A DNA stretch of 64,000 bases. Source: JAJDTR01 sp965220415 (GTDB lineage Bacteria > Poribacteria > WGA-4E > JAJDTR01). The translations under genes were made by a program, and so were the position numbers. The notes under the pieces were generated by a model. That model was not told the origin of the DNA. It made no database searches and saw nothing but the letters and a program-made list of their open reading frames with translations. The stretch spans positions 4,898,001 to 4,962,000 of the forward strand of contig OZ244829.1 of the NCBI GenBank assembly GCA_965220415.1, read 5' to 3'. Shown in pieces: positions 1 to 8,512 of this stretch; the first letter of the stretch is position 1, and each line of letters opens with the position of its first letter.

Positions 1-142
1 CCAACATAAGTGACCGAGGTGCGGCGCTTGTGCGAGTTTCATGATCGAACGGATACCCCCACAGTTTATACATCAAGAAAACGGAGGCATTTCCAAGACC
101 AAGAAACACAAGACCAAGGATTGTGCTTGTTGCTGTTGACAT
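1..142 (-). CDS. Membrane protein, N-terminal part (cut by window edge)
   Basis: A minus-strand reading frame opens with ATG at 142 and runs 47 codons off the left edge without a stop. The product begins MSTATSTILGLVFLGLGNAS, a hydrophobic N-terminal helix, followed by LMYKLWGYPFDHETRTS. A GGAG sequence lies about 14 nt before the ATG, somewhat far for a ribosome binding site. The pattern of one helix followed by a WGYPFD-type motif reminds me of membrane proteins annotated as cytochrome-like in related metagenomic genomes, but no haem motif is visible in this piece. I make no functional assignment. Confidence 0.5.
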   Translation of the reverse strand, partial: MSTATSTILGLVFLGLGNASVFLMYKLWGYPFDHETRTSAAPRSLML

Positions 143-407
143 TACGAAATTTATCTCTCCTTCTAAACAAATTCGGTGTTAACTATTAGCTTCTGAAACA
201 TTTAGTGGTTTATTTTCCAAAGAATATGGTTGGTGTAGGGTGCCGGTGCGGTTAGAAAGGGATCTCAATCGCACTCATTATCCATTCGCTTGATCGCACC
301 TACCGGGGTGGTAGAACGTGTATATTTTGCCAGCCTCGTAAGGATTAAAAACCTAGAGAATGAACCATTTAAGCGGTCTCACACTCCCGACTGTGGTAAT
401 TTTTGAG
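143..407. repeat. Intergenic stretch with GATC-bounded repeat (R6) nested in a palindromic repeat
   Basis: No gene is seen here. An R6 unit lies at 261-295, bounded by GATC on both sides. It interrupts what elsewhere (6828-6860) is the continuous palindrome GGTGCGGTTGGAAACCGCACC. The downstream text to about 386, ending in GAATGAACCA, recurs in diverged form at 63911-63992, so a longer repeat brackets this window. Confidence 0.6.
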
Positions 408-436
408 TTGGCACAAATTCGTCTCCATGATATAAT
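408..436 (+). promoter_or_regulatory. Sigma-70-type promoter for the exported protein at 619
   Basis: TTGGCA at 408-413 and TATAAT at 431-436 are separated by 17 nt. Predicted initiation near 443 leaves a leader of about 175 nt. A degenerate hairpin built on AAACCGAGTTTT lies at about 549-585 in that leader. The same hairpin in perfect form ends dnaK (33875-33906), so here it may be a decayed terminator or an attenuator. Confidence 0.6.
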
Positions 437-618
437 ACTGTCCGTTATTAAGTCAAGGAGGGATTTGCGCTAACATCGCTCAGGTCGTCCAAGGACACAA
501 CAATTCGAAAGGAGTTAGCTCATATCAAAAGAAAGTGCAAAGAGGCTTTGAGAAACCGAGTTTTCATGAAAAACTTGATTTCTTGCACATATTCTTAACA
601 TGAGCGAAGGAGTTTTCT

Positions 619-1242
619 GTGGAACGGAAGATTTTGTTTGCACTGACATGTATTGCTGTCATCTTCGTTTTCGCATTTGGCATCTATAACCAAGCGGACG
701 GAAAATCACAAGTTCAACCGATGTACGGCAGTTTACTCATTGATGGTTATGATTTCAAGAACGATGTGGGGCCGAAGGGAACCATCATATACGATCCCGA
801 GAAGAACGAGTTTAGAGGTAGCTATATCGGGTTAAAAATGCCCGAAGGACGTCGATCCATTTTTGCTTGGGTGCACGACACTGTCAATCAGAAATCGGAA
901 TATATAGGTCCGGTAGGCTGGCTGAAAAACAACACCGGTGGGAAGAGAAGAGGTAAATTTACAATCAGTGTTCCCGACAAGTTCAAAGGTGGGAATTTCG
1001 GGGCGTACGAAATTATCGGTTTTACAGCCGAGAAGACATCGTCTCTGAAAGTCACTAAAGCGGGTATTGAAGTCTTAGAGAAACCCGCGGAACCATCTGG
1101 CAGCGATATCAGGGAAAACCTGAAGCCTGCCTTTTATCTTTACGCGCCATTGCCCGGTTCGGACACAGAAATCCACTACTGCGGGCACGGCGGAGACTTC
1201 TTCTTTGCCAAAGACTTAGACAAACAGTTCTGTTACGACTGA
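619..1242 (+). CDS. Secreted or membrane-anchored protein of unknown function
   Basis: This 207-aa product starts at GTG 619, chosen because AAGGAG at 607-612 sits 6 nt upstream. Residues 4-24 form a hydrophobic N-terminal helix (signal peptide or anchor). The rest is a soluble, probably beta-rich domain, with a spaced pair of Cys near the C-terminus (HYCGHGGDFFFAKD...FCYD). I do not recognise the family. The central Gly/Pro-rich text with a Trp-containing strand is loosely reminiscent of anti-sigma-K-like extracellular domains, but that is weak. The gene is monocistronic: it has its own sigma-70-type promoter and is followed by a strong terminator. Confidence 0.75.
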   Translation: MERKILFALTCIAVIFVFAFGIYNQADGKSQVQPMYGSLLIDGYDFKNDVGPKGTIIYDPEKNEFRGSYIGLKMPEGRRSIFAWVHDTVNQKSEYIGPVGWLKNNTGGKRRGKFTISVPDKFKGGNFGAYEIIGFTAEKTSSLKVTKAGIEVLEKPAEPSGSDIRENLKPAFYLYAPLPGSDTEIHYCGHGGDFFFAKDLDKQFCYD

Positions 1243-1364
1243 CTGTGCGGCACGAAATATTCGAAATGTAAAGAGGCTGGCGACAAAGCCCATGAAAGCC
1301 GCTAACATTTTGAATATTGCCTCAACCCGTGTGGTTGAGGTTGCTTGAATCGACAACATCTATT

Positions 1365-1400
1365 AACCCCGAGGAGTTCTATAATTCCTCGGGGTTTTTT
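1365..1400 (+). terminator. Rho-independent terminator
   Basis: AACCCCGAGGA at 1365-1375 pairs with TCCTCGGGGTT at 1386-1396, followed by a T run. A smaller hairpin (CTCAACC...GGTTGAG, 1321-1339) precedes it. Confidence 0.85.
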
Positions 1401-1599
1401 ATTGACCCTACACTCCGCACCTTATAAGTGCTAATTTGGGTATTTTTGGTATCGTTCCAGTGACTAGTAGTGATAGTATATACTGTGTTCTCATTAAATA
1501 TAATGTACTATATATTGAAATTTTAATGTAAGACTGATACGAACATCAGCCATCAAGTAACACCTGCCAAAAGCTAGTCATAGGGCGAAAAACGAAGGT

Positions 1600-1805
1600 T
1601 TATGGACAAAAGAATTGTACCGCCAGGGATAATGGTGTAATATCCACATTGAGGATCTCTATCGCACTCATTATCCATTCGCTTGATCTCCGCTGGAGCG
1701 CGGGAATATGGACATATCGCATTCTATTGACATTGCGCTCCTCTGGAGCGAGTTACTTGCGGAAAGAATTATTCCGTTAGGGATACTAGGGTGCTACCAA
1801 TAAAT
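1600..1805. repeat. R7 repeat carrying a nested GATC-bounded R6 unit
   Basis: The block contains the R7 hallmarks: 'ggagcgcgg', 'cattctattgacat', and an end reading GGGATA...GCTACCAA. It matches 40161-40460, 59735-59990 and 61425-61680. The R6 unit at 1654-1688 is bounded by GATC on both sides and absent from the R7 copy at 40161. No gene is seen between 1401 and 1853. Confidence 0.6.
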
Positions 1806-1853
1806 TCTGTAAACCCACAAAATAGGTGCGGAGAGTAGGATTGACTGTCGATT

Positions 1854-2738
1854 CTATTGGCGGACACAACGAAAACCAACACTATCGACTTTGCCTCTAG
1901 GCCCGTTTCCATCGCGGTATGCCACGCGAAGTCTGCGTGAAGCCGCATCCCAGCCGCCGCCCCGAACGACACGACGTGTAATAACTTTTCGATAGCTATC
2001 GTCCAAAAGAGATATCCGAGGTCCTGCAACCGGGTTCTTGTCGGGGCTCGTCCCATAGAAATCCGCAATGTACTCGTCAATACACCACTCCCACACGTTG
2101 CCAACCATGTCGTGCAATCCGTAACCGTTGGGCGGGTATGAGCCGACCGTAACCGTTTTTCCGGTGCCGGAGTCTTCGTAGTTGGCTTTTGTGACATCAA
2201 GCGCTTCGTTTCCCCAGGGGTAAACCTTTCTTTTTAATCCGCCGCGCGCCGCGTATTCCCATTGTGCCTCCGTGGGGAGCGTTTTTCTTGCCCACTTGGC
2301 GTAAGCCATGGCATCGTACCAACTGACATTTACCATTGGGTGTTGATCGGTTTGCGCATAGCGCGCCACCTCTTCCCAATCGGGGAATGCCGCGCCCGTT
2401 GCCCGAACGAACTGGCGGTACTGTCCGACGGTGACTTCGTATTTGTCGATGTAGAATTCGCTTAGGCGAACAGTGTGAACCGGTTTCTCATCGGGCGCCC
2501 CATCATGGCTGCCCATCTCAAATTCCCCTGCCGGAATCAGAACCATCTCTGCCCCACTTGGCGGATATTGCACTGGCGCATGTCGGTCATCCATTGTGTT
2601 TGACTGGTCCGGATTCGGTCGAGAATCCGCCATGCAGCCAAAAAGGCCGAAGCACGCCATGAAAATTAGGAAATGGAACATTCGTGAAGAGAGAATTTGA
2701 GATAGAAAATTTCCCTTAACTGCTTTCGACATTCTCAT
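1854..2738 (-). CDS. Lipoprotein with formylglycine-generating-enzyme (FGE/SUMF1) fold domain
   Basis: The 294-aa product starts at ATG 2738; a second ATG at 2732 is possible and no clear ribosome binding site decides. Residues 1-35 form a lipoprotein signal ending in the lipobox LFGC. The remainder is a complete FGE-sulfatase domain (MVLIPAGEFEMGS; YIDKYEVTVGQY; GNVWEWC; RVVRGGGW; VGFRCVRQ). In true FGEs a C-terminal Cys pair drives oxidation of a sulfatase Cys to formylglycine. Here a Cys follows WEW and another lies in FRC, but the canonical spacing is not evident, so it may instead be a non-catalytic or otherwise specialised family member at the cell envelope. Other proteins of this domain class act on ergothioneine or serve as adhesins. 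Confidence 0.85.
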   Translation of the reverse strand: MRMSKAVKGNFLSQILSSRMFHFLIFMACFGLFGCMADSRPNPDQSNTMDDRHAPVQYPPSGAEMVLIPAGEFEMGSHDGAPDEKPVHTVRLSEFYIDKYEVTVGQYRQFVRATGAAFPDWEEVARYAQTDQHPMVNVSWYDAMAYAKWARKTLPTEAQWEYAARGGLKRKVYPWGNEALDVTKANYEDSGTGKTVTVGSYPPNGYGLHDMVGNVWEWCIDEYIADFYGTSPDKNPVAGPRISLLDDSYRKVITRRVVRGGGWDAASRRLRVAYRDGNGPRGKVDSVGFRCVRQ

Positions 2739-2868
2739 CAATTGCCCGTTTTTGCAACATATGATTTCGTTGGCTGGATGTGTTTGGATTTGTAGTAGTG
2801 GATTCCGATTGTCATTGGGATAATCTTGAATGCGGTGCTCCCTTTGATCCCTTCCTGATTAAGCTTGC

Positions 2869-3032
2869 TATACTTTGCGTTGGGTATTATTTCGCTTTCT
2901 TTTCCAGTGATAATTGTTTCTAATAGGACTTACGTAGCACCAGCAGGTCGGGAATCGGAGTTCCCTCGTACAAGGGTCGCGACCTGGAGATCGCTCCTAC
3001 AGAAGACGCAATTTCTGACAGCGTGGAGTATA
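2869..3032 (+). mobile_element. R1 MITE-like element, copy 1
   Basis: This 164-bp element starts TATACTTTGCG and ends GTGGAGTATA. The ends are imperfect inverted repeats flanked by or including TA. The same sequence recurs at 30720-30885 (inverted), 53000-53163, 59992-60120 (deleted) and 56407-56732 (with an insertion). It contains no credible gene; the open frame through it is repeat sequence. Confidence 0.75.
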
Positions 3033-3046
3033 GCTTTCTTGCTTCT

Positions 3047-3217
3047 TAATTGTTTAGTCCATCGGTCTGGATTTGCCAATCCAGACCGAGCGGGGGCAGG
3101 GAATGCGCCGAGTAGGGAAGTACACTGCTAATTCCGGCTAATCGGGGGCATACGTGCCCAGACCGGACGTGCGACGAACTGTCATACTACAAACCCAACG
3201 ATGCACTAAACAGTTAC
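3047..3217 (+). mobile_element. R2 MITE-like element, copy 1, with 9-bp target duplication
   Basis: The element is 171 bp and has inverted ends: TAATTGTTTAGTCCATCG against the complement of CGATGCACTAAACAGTTAC. It is bracketed by the perfect 9-bp direct repeat CTTGCTTCT (3038-3046 and 3218-3226). An internal hairpin GGTCTGGATT-TGCC-AATCCAGACC follows the left end. Other copies lie at 25387-25558 and 47965-48133, with fragments at about 36688-36730 and 61764-61826. Confidence 0.8.
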
Positions 3218-3237
3218 CTTGCTTCTAAAGCCGATGC

Positions 3238-4443
3238 TCAATTCCGTGCTCCAATCATCGCCACGACCCGATCGAAGATGATTTCGGCAACTTCTCTCTT
3301 GGAAAGTAGGGGCAATTGTTCCTGTTCATCCGAGTTTGACAATAACGTTACAATGTTGGTGTCATCTTCAAATCCAGCGCCTTTGGCTAATATGTCGTTC
3401 GCTACCATCAGATCGCAGTTCTTGTTAATTAACTTCGATTGGGCGTTTTCCAAGAGATCGCTCGTCTCGGCGGCGAAACAGACCAGAATTTGTTCTCTCT
3501 TGCGTTGACCTAGCATCTCGGCAATATCAGGATTTCTCTTGAGCGGTACCGTCAACTGGTCGGCTGATTTTTTTAATTTGTTCGGCGAAGATGTCTGCGG
3601 CCGGTAATCTGCGACAGCCGCTGCCATCACGGCGATGTCCACGTTATCGTACACTTCAAGAACCGCATCTTGCATCTCGCTTGCCGTTTCAACGTAACAC
3701 AGTTCGACCCCGATAGGAGGCGAAACCGTCGTTGGTCCACTGATGAGGGTGACATCCGCGCCACGACGCTGGGCTACTTCGGCGATAGCGTACCCCATCT
3801 TGCCGCTGGATGGGTTGCTAATGAAACGCGTAGGATCGAGGTATTCTCGCGTTGGTCCAGCCGTAACCATCACCTTTTTTCCCTTTAAATCCGGCCGTCC
3901 AGTCAACAAATGAGTCACTCGACTGAGTATGCAGTCGATAGTATTCAGTCGACCTATCCCCTGGTGACCGGAGGCAAGATCGCCGTGGATAGGTTCTACA
4001 ATTTCGACGCCGTGCGATTTCAATTTCTCAATGTTCGTCTTAACGTATGGGTTGTGGTACATGTGCTCTTCCATTGCCGGCGCGATTACGATAGGGCAGT
4101 GAGCCGAGATTGCGACGGTACTCAGCGCGTCGTCGGCGATGCCGTTTGCCATTTTGCCGATGAAGTTTGCAGTGGCGGGCACAATTGCCAAGAGGTCCGC
4201 ACGTTCGGCAATGTCGATATGCAAGGGTTTCCACGTGGCGCCTACGTCGAAAAGGTCAAGCAACACCGGGTTTCGCGAGATGACTTGGAATTGGAGTGGT
4301 TGAATCAATCGCGTGGCGTTTTTCGTCATCACGACGTGCACCGAAGCGCCCTGCTTGACCAATCGGCTTACCAAGTCGAGGGATTTATGAATTGCGATTC
4401 CGCCGGTCACGCCGAGGATGATTTTCTTGTTTTCGTATTCCAT
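3238..4443 (-). CDS. coaBC: Bifunctional phosphopantothenoylcysteine decarboxylase / phosphopantothenate-cysteine ligase
   Basis: The product (401 aa, the usual length) catalyses two consecutive cytosolic steps of coenzyme A synthesis. The N-terminal flavoprotein half (about 1-185) shows LGVTGGIAIHKSLDL, the His-containing HIDIAERADL, PATANFIGKMANGIADD, and the substrate motif as PAMEEHMY where E. coli has PxMNxxMW. The loop that carries the catalytic Cys in the E. coli enzyme reads GDLASGHQGIGRL and has no Cys. That form is, to my knowledge, seen in several phyla. The CoaB half shows VTAGPTREYLDPTRFISNPSSGKMG, AAAVADYRP and KLKK. The ATG at 4443 is the natural start. The gene stands alone on this strand. 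Confidence 0.95.
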   Translation of the reverse strand: MEYENKKIILGVTGGIAIHKSLDLVSRLVKQGASVHVVMTKNATRLIQPLQFQVISRNPVLLDLFDVGATWKPLHIDIAERADLLAIVPATANFIGKMANGIADDALSTVAISAHCPIVIAPAMEEHMYHNPYVKTNIEKLKSHGVEIVEPIHGDLASGHQGIGRLNTIDCILSRVTHLLTGRPDLKGKKVMVTAGPTREYLDPTRFISNPSSGKMGYAIAEVAQRRGADVTLISGPTTVSPPIGVELCYVETASEMQDAVLEVYDNVDIAVMAAAVADYRPQTSSPNKLKKSADQLTVPLKRNPDIAEMLGQRKREQILVCFAAETSDLLENAQSKLINKNCDLMVANDILAKGAGFEDDTNIVTLLSNSDEQEQLPLLSKREVAEIIFDRVVAMIGARN

Positions 4444-4559
4444 TTTCGAATTGCCTCGCTCAGGGATTTGGATTAATGGGTAGCCTCAGGAAGAGTAGGT
4501 TTTAAGCCACGTCGTCTATTAGGTGCATTGATGCGCGGTGATCGGGGGCAAGGCTTGAA

Positions 4560-4584
4560 GCGTGGTGGGCAGTGCCCACCCTAC
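4560..4584. repeat. R8 palindrome
   Basis: GGTGGGCAGTGCCCACCCTA is a near-perfect palindrome. It recurs at 36738-36760, 36821-36843, 38096-38118 and 50331-50352 in intergenic DNA. Confidence 0.65.
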
Positions 4585-4664
4585 AAAACAACTAGAATTA
4601 AGGGTTTTATACCACCCAATTTCACCGAGATTCAGAAAGTCCAACCCTCTCTTTTCATTAATCC

Positions 4665-5099
4665 CTAGAGATTTGTACAGTCAACCCCATAATGCTCACA
4701 AACGTTCGGGATTTTCGCGGCATTGGGTTTCAGCGTTTCTTCTGTGACAACGCAACCATCTATTGACTCCGCTTTTGCAATCACGAATGGATCGGCACAT
4801 GGGATACCCGTTAAGCGATTCTGCACTCTCACTAACGTTCGACAATGTTCAATTGAAAAAATAGATGTGATGAACCGCGTCTCCGCGTCGGTGGGGAGAA
4901 TGAAAATACCTTTATGATCTTTCACCCAATTAGACAGCGGAGGCTGTACTTGGGATTCGAGTTCTCTGTGGACTTCCTTTACAGAGATTATCTGTATATT
5001 GATTACGGCATGATTGAACTGTCTCCAAAAAGTAGGGAACCGATCGGGATAGTAGTTACCTAGCACTCTAAAACTGTTCGTGTCAAATACGTATGGCAT
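4665..5099 (-). CDS. PIN-domain toxin-like protein (DUF4411 type)
   Basis: The 144-aa protein starts at ATG 5099. The longer open frame upstream belongs to the preceding gene. It begins with the PIN signature YVFDTNSF and carries further acidic residues in CADPFVIAKA and VVTEE, which would form the usual metal-binding cluster of PIN ribonucleases. Its start codon overlaps the stop of the upstream XRE-ImmA/IrrE gene (TAATG on the minus strand), implying translational coupling. DUF4411 proteins are commonly found beside such regulators, as a presumed type II toxin-antitoxin pair. RNase activity and the toxin role are inferred from family and context. Confidence 0.8.
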   Translation of the reverse strand: MPYVFDTNSFRVLGNYYPDRFPTFWRQFNHAVINIQIISVKEVHRELESQVQPPLSNWVKDHKGIFILPTDAETRFITSIFSIEHCRTLVRVQNRLTGIPCADPFVIAKAESIDGCVVTEETLKPNAAKIPNVCEHYGVDCTNL

Positions 5100-6256
5100 T
5101 AACGAGTCGCCTTCCTCAATAGACGGTCTTCCAACCCAGGCAAATTCTTTACCTTGACATGCAAATGCTCGGCAAGTTCCCCAATTGAACACCCTCCTTG
5201 ATGATATCTGCTGAAGGCTAGTTCTAGAAACCTGTATCCTAGGTATACTGCGCGGGTATTGTAATAGTCTCCGCCACCAGTTTTTTTGCTTTCCCCAGTT
5301 TTCTCAAGGTTAAACTCGTATGACTCTTTCCATTTTTTTGTCTTCTGCTTAAAGTCGAGTGGTTTGAGGAGGCGTCGATCAATCAGTTTGAGCAAAATAA
5401 CCGATCGACTAACCTTATAATGACTTGCCAGCCTCTCTATGGCGGCATCCTCGTAATCTGGGAAATTAAGCCGTGCTTCCAAATCGGAAGATGGCACCAG
5501 AAATTCAGCGGCAAATCGATTGCAGAAACGCTCAATTTTCTCCCCTCCAATTTTGATGCCGCGTGTGACACCATTCCGCCGGAGCAGTACGTGAGCCAAT
5601 TCGTGAAAAAGTGAAAAAATCTGTCTGACATGGGGGCTACTATTGTTCAGGTAGATAACGGGAAACTGGTCATGGACGAGCGAAAACCCATCAACGAATT
5701 CATCCTGAAATGCGTCCTTGAATACGAAGACGCCTTTATCCTGAACGCGGTCTCGCCAGATTTCGAGGGCTTTCGTCGAGTCGTTCCAACTTGCTTGTGT
5801 TTCAACGTTGACTTCCAAGTATTCCCGCGCTTGTTGCGCTAGCTCTACTACAGAATCGTCAATTCGAGCCTGAAGGTCTCTAAAGATCTTCAGTTCCGCA
5901 GGATTCACGCCCATATTCAAATCCATCAATGAAATCTGTCTGGCGGTGGCCTGGCGCAATAGCAAGCGGATTTTTGGGTTTAATTCCTCAAGTTCGGAAC
6001 TTCGCAGTGCGAGTCGGTCCAGCAGATTGGGCTCATGGGGAACTTCGGGGAAGAAGAACAGGGCGATGGGACGTTTGCATTTGTCGGCTAGTTTTTCAAG
6101 TTGGGCATAGGTCGGTGCTGAAGTCCCAGACTCCCAGTCGGAGATGGTTCCAGGGTCCTTGTTGACGGAATCGGCGACATCCGTAAGCGTGTATCCCGAG
6201 CGTTCTCTCGCCCACTTGATTATATCGGGATTAATCCCTGTCATGTATTCAGCCAT
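5099..6256 (-). CDS. XRE-family regulator fused to ImmA/IrrE metallopeptidase domain (antitoxin-like)
   Basis: This 385-aa protein has an N-terminal helix-turn-helix domain at about 8-70 (YTLTDVADSVNKDPGTISDWESG). The C-terminal ImmA/IrrE-type zinc peptidase domain has HELAH near residue 217 and a downstream NRFAAEFLVP supplying the third ligand. A tail of about 90 residues follows. Proteins of this architecture (COG2856) usually autoregulate and are encoded directly upstream of DUF4411 PIN proteins, as here (1-bp overlap). The ATG at 6256 is taken as start, with MTGINPD four codons later as an alternative. No clear ribosome binding site is visible. Confidence 0.85.
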   Translation of the reverse strand: MAEYMTGINPDIIKWARERSGYTLTDVADSVNKDPGTISDWESGTSAPTYAQLEKLADKCKRPIALFFFPEVPHEPNLLDRLALRSSELEELNPKIRLLLRQATARQISLMDLNMGVNPAELKIFRDLQARIDDSVVELAQQAREYLEVNVETQASWNDSTKALEIWRDRVQDKGVFVFKDAFQDEFVDGFSLVHDQFPVIYLNNSSPHVRQIFSLFHELAHVLLRRNGVTRGIKIGGEKIERFCNRFAAEFLVPSSDLEARLNFPDYEDAAIERLASHYKVSRSVILLKLIDRRLLKPLDFKQKTKKWKESYEFNLEKTGESKKTGGGDYYNTRAVYLGYRFLELAFSRYHQGGCSIGELAEHLHVKVKNLPGLEDRLLRKATR

Positions 6257-6447
6257 GAGGATTGTCTCGGATATTGGGAATGAATTCGTTGGTTGGCCGT
6301 CAGAGTAAAACGCTGCATTTAAGCGGTAAAGCCTTGATATTATACTACAAAATTGAAAGGAATCTCAGTATTAATAACTCTCAGCAACACTCAATTCTCG
6401 TTCAAAGGGGCAAGACTCGCAGGAACACTGACGAGACCGTTGCCAAA

Positions 6448-6632
6448 ATGAATCCGAAGGTTGACAGTCGGCTCTTGGCGGAATATGAACGCCTGGTTGC
6501 CGCATTGGGGAGTGGAATTCGCTCAAGAAAGCAGGGGCAGACTATCATTTGTCGCATCTATTCGGATGCAATGACGTGCCTACAGATCCCCGCGAGATTG
6601 GAAAACGGTTGAGCGACATGAAGCGCACATAG
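6448..6632 (+). pseudogene. Possible small gene broken by a frameshift
   Basis: An ATG at 6448 opens a protein-like frame (MNPKVDSRLLAEYERLVAAL). After about 6535 the credible reading moves to another frame, giving GADYHLSHLFGCNDVPTDPR, and ends at TAG 6632. Both pieces have natural-looking composition, and together they would make about 60 residues. No family is recognised. It could also be chance. Confidence 0.25.
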
Positions 6633-6986
6633 CCCGTGGCAGAGGCTGGTGGGTAGGGGGTTTCTATGGGAACTCCATAAGGATCAAGTTATGCGTTTTG
6701 GGTCACAAGTCGCTCGGTTTCTAATGTCTTAAACTGTTAATCTCCATGTAGACATGGGCAACGGAATACCAACCCATTCGTTGATGGGTGCACCACAGAA
6801 GATGACTCATGACGCTGGCTTCCGTAGGTGCCGGTGCGGTTGGAAACCGCACCTACCGTATGGGGTGAGATTGAGATTTACTCCTCGCCCTATGGGGGCT
6901 AAGTCAAGGATTTTGCGGCGAAGAACTCCACCAGTACTAGACGAACTCCCTTAACTTGATCCCTATGGGGGGCTATGGGAACTCTA
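6633..6986. repeat. Intergenic region of short repeats
   Basis: No gene is seen. It contains the uninterrupted palindrome GGTGCGGTTGGAAACCGCACC (about 6831-6851) and R6-like fragments around 6655-6690 and 6955-6990 ('ctatgggaactc', 'ttgatccctatggg'). Confidence 0.5.
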
Positions 6987-7622
6987 TCACGCTTTTTGGA
7001 ATTCTTGGGAGGTCCAAGCTATGAACGACTCATTTATTCGGCAGCGTTGGGCAGCAATAATGTGACGAATCTGTTGCACGGCTTGAATTATATTGCCATC
7101 AGGATTTATCACGCAGTAGTCATAATCTCCTAAACATGCAATCTCAGATTTAGCAATTGCCAAGCGTTGCTGAAGTTCTTGATGTGATTCGGTTTGTCGG
7201 CGGGTGAGGCGTTTCTCTAGGATCGCGAACGAGGGTGGCAAAATGAAGATGGATAGAACCCGGGGATTCCACGCCTTGAGCGCCATAGCACCATGGACAT
7301 CAATCTCGAAGACTAGATCTTTGCCCTCCGCCAAAAGCGACTCAATCTCCGACTTTAGCGTACCGTAACAGTATCCACCGTACCGGGTCCACTCGACGAA
7401 TTCGCCTTTCTTGACGCGCGTTTCAAAATCAGAAGGTGATAGGAAATGATAGTTGACGCCGTTAATCTCATTGGGTCTAGGGGGACGCGTCGTCGCAGAG
7501 ACAGAACATGTCAATGTTGAGTCGGATTGGAGGAGTGCGTCAATAACGCTTGTTTTGCCGGCGCCGGATGGGCCTGAAATGACAATCAGTGAACCTTGGC
7601 GGGTAAGCGGCTTATTCGACAT
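6987..7622 (-). CDS. gmk: Guanylate kinase
   Basis: The product (211 aa from ATG 7622) phosphorylates GMP to GDP. The P-loop is GPSGAGKTS near the N-terminus. The GMP-binding region includes SATTRPPRPNEINGVNYHFLS and the lid EWTRYGGYCYGT. FEIDVHGA and the LTRRQTES region are typical. A longer upstream frame exists, but MSNKPLTRQ matches the family start. Its start overlaps the end of the YicC gene by 11 bp; this yicC-gmk arrangement is common in bacteria and implies co-transcription. Confidence 0.95.
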   Translation of the reverse strand: MSNKPLTRQGSLIVISGPSGAGKTSVIDALLQSDSTLTCSVSATTRPPRPNEINGVNYHFLSPSDFETRVKKGEFVEWTRYGGYCYGTLKSEIESLLAEGKDLVFEIDVHGAMALKAWNPRVLSIFILPPSFAILEKRLTRRQTESHQELQQRLAIAKSEIACLGDYDYCVINPDGNIIQAVQQIRHIIAAQRCRINESFIAWTSQEFQKA

Positions 7623-8496
7623 TCTGAACGATTTCTCGAATCTTTTCGATTTCGGTCTTGAGAGAAACACAGACGGAAGAGGGTGCCATTGATGAGGCTT
7701 TCGAAGCAATGGTGTTGACCTCGCGATTCATCTCTTGAAGTAGAAAATCGAGTTGTCTGCCGACCGGTTCCTTCGCACTTAGGTAATTCCCAAATTGTGC
7801 GCAGTGGCTATCGAGCCTGACAAGTTCTTCCGTGACATCGGAGCGTGACGCTATTACGCCGGCTTCCATCATGATGCGATTCTCATCAATCTCAATCTGT
7901 CCCTCAAAGAGTTCATTCAAACGGGTCTCTAACCTGCTCTTGGTTGTTTCGACCAGATTCCCGCGTGCACCGTCAAGTTCCCGAAGGTAAGATTGAATTG
8001 ATTTCAAGAGTTCGAGAATCGCTTCAGACATCACTTGACCTTCCGCTCGTTTCATCTCATCCAGGCCATCCAGCGTTTGCTCTAGAAGTGGTTGGACTTC
8101 GATCCACGCGGACTGTTCATCAATTGTCGGTTCATCGAGATTGAAAACGCCGGGAAGCCGCGCCAATACCGCCAACGAGATCTCATCTTGTAACTGGAGT
8201 TCGTTTCGGATTTCGGCAAGACCTTGGTGATATTGTCTCGCCAAAGCGAGGTTGAACTTTAGGTGGGAATCCGTGTCCGAGTCGTTCTTGGAGAGTTCAA
8301 TACTGACTTGCGCTTGTCCTCGGTGTATGCGATTCCGTACCGCAGTGCGAATGGGATGGTCAAACTGCGAGAGGAGGGGCGGGAGTCGGACGGACACATT
8401 GGAGTGGCGGTGATTCCACGTCTTTACTTCAATTGTCAAGGTGCCGAAGGAGATGTACCCCTCCTTGCGGCTGTACGCCGTCATGCTTTTAATCAT
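7612..8496 (-). CDS. yicC: YicC-family endoribonuclease-like protein
   Basis: The 294-aa product has the diagnostic N-terminus MIKSMTAYSRKEG, the internal VKTWNHRHSNVSVRLP region, and the conserved C-terminal block LDFLLQEMNREVNTIASKAS. YicC/YloC proteins have been characterised as RNA-degrading enzymes. The function here is assigned by family. It sits 16 nt after the ferredoxin gene and overlaps gmk downstream, forming one minus-strand unit. Confidence 0.93.
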   Translation of the reverse strand: MIKSMTAYSRKEGYISFGTLTIEVKTWNHRHSNVSVRLPPLLSQFDHPIRTAVRNRIHRGQAQVSIELSKNDSDTDSHLKFNLALARQYHQGLAEIRNELQLQDEISLAVLARLPGVFNLDEPTIDEQSAWIEVQPLLEQTLDGLDEMKRAEGQVMSEAILELLKSIQSYLRELDGARGNLVETTKSRLETRLNELFEGQIEIDENRIMMEAGVIASRSDVTEELVRLDSHCAQFGNYLSAKEPVGRQLDFLLQEMNREVNTIASKASSMAPSSVCVSLKTEIEKIREIVQNVE

Positions 8497-8512
8497 GATC
8501 CGTGCGAGTTTC

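Noticed and set aside
408..424. TTGGCACAAATTCGTC as a sigma-54 promoter
   Set aside because: There is no GC at the -12 position. The same TTGGCA works as a sigma-70 -35 with TATAAT 17 nt on.
1769..2200. 143-codon minus-strand frame overlapping the FGE-like lipoprotein
   Set aside because: It lies in another frame of a gene with clear family motifs.
2865..3131. Open frame of 88 codons reading like a membrane start followed by NRTYVAPAGRESEFPRTRVA
   Set aside because: It is R1 and R2 repeat sequence. The same text appears at several other places in both orientations, including 30720-30885 and 53000-53163.
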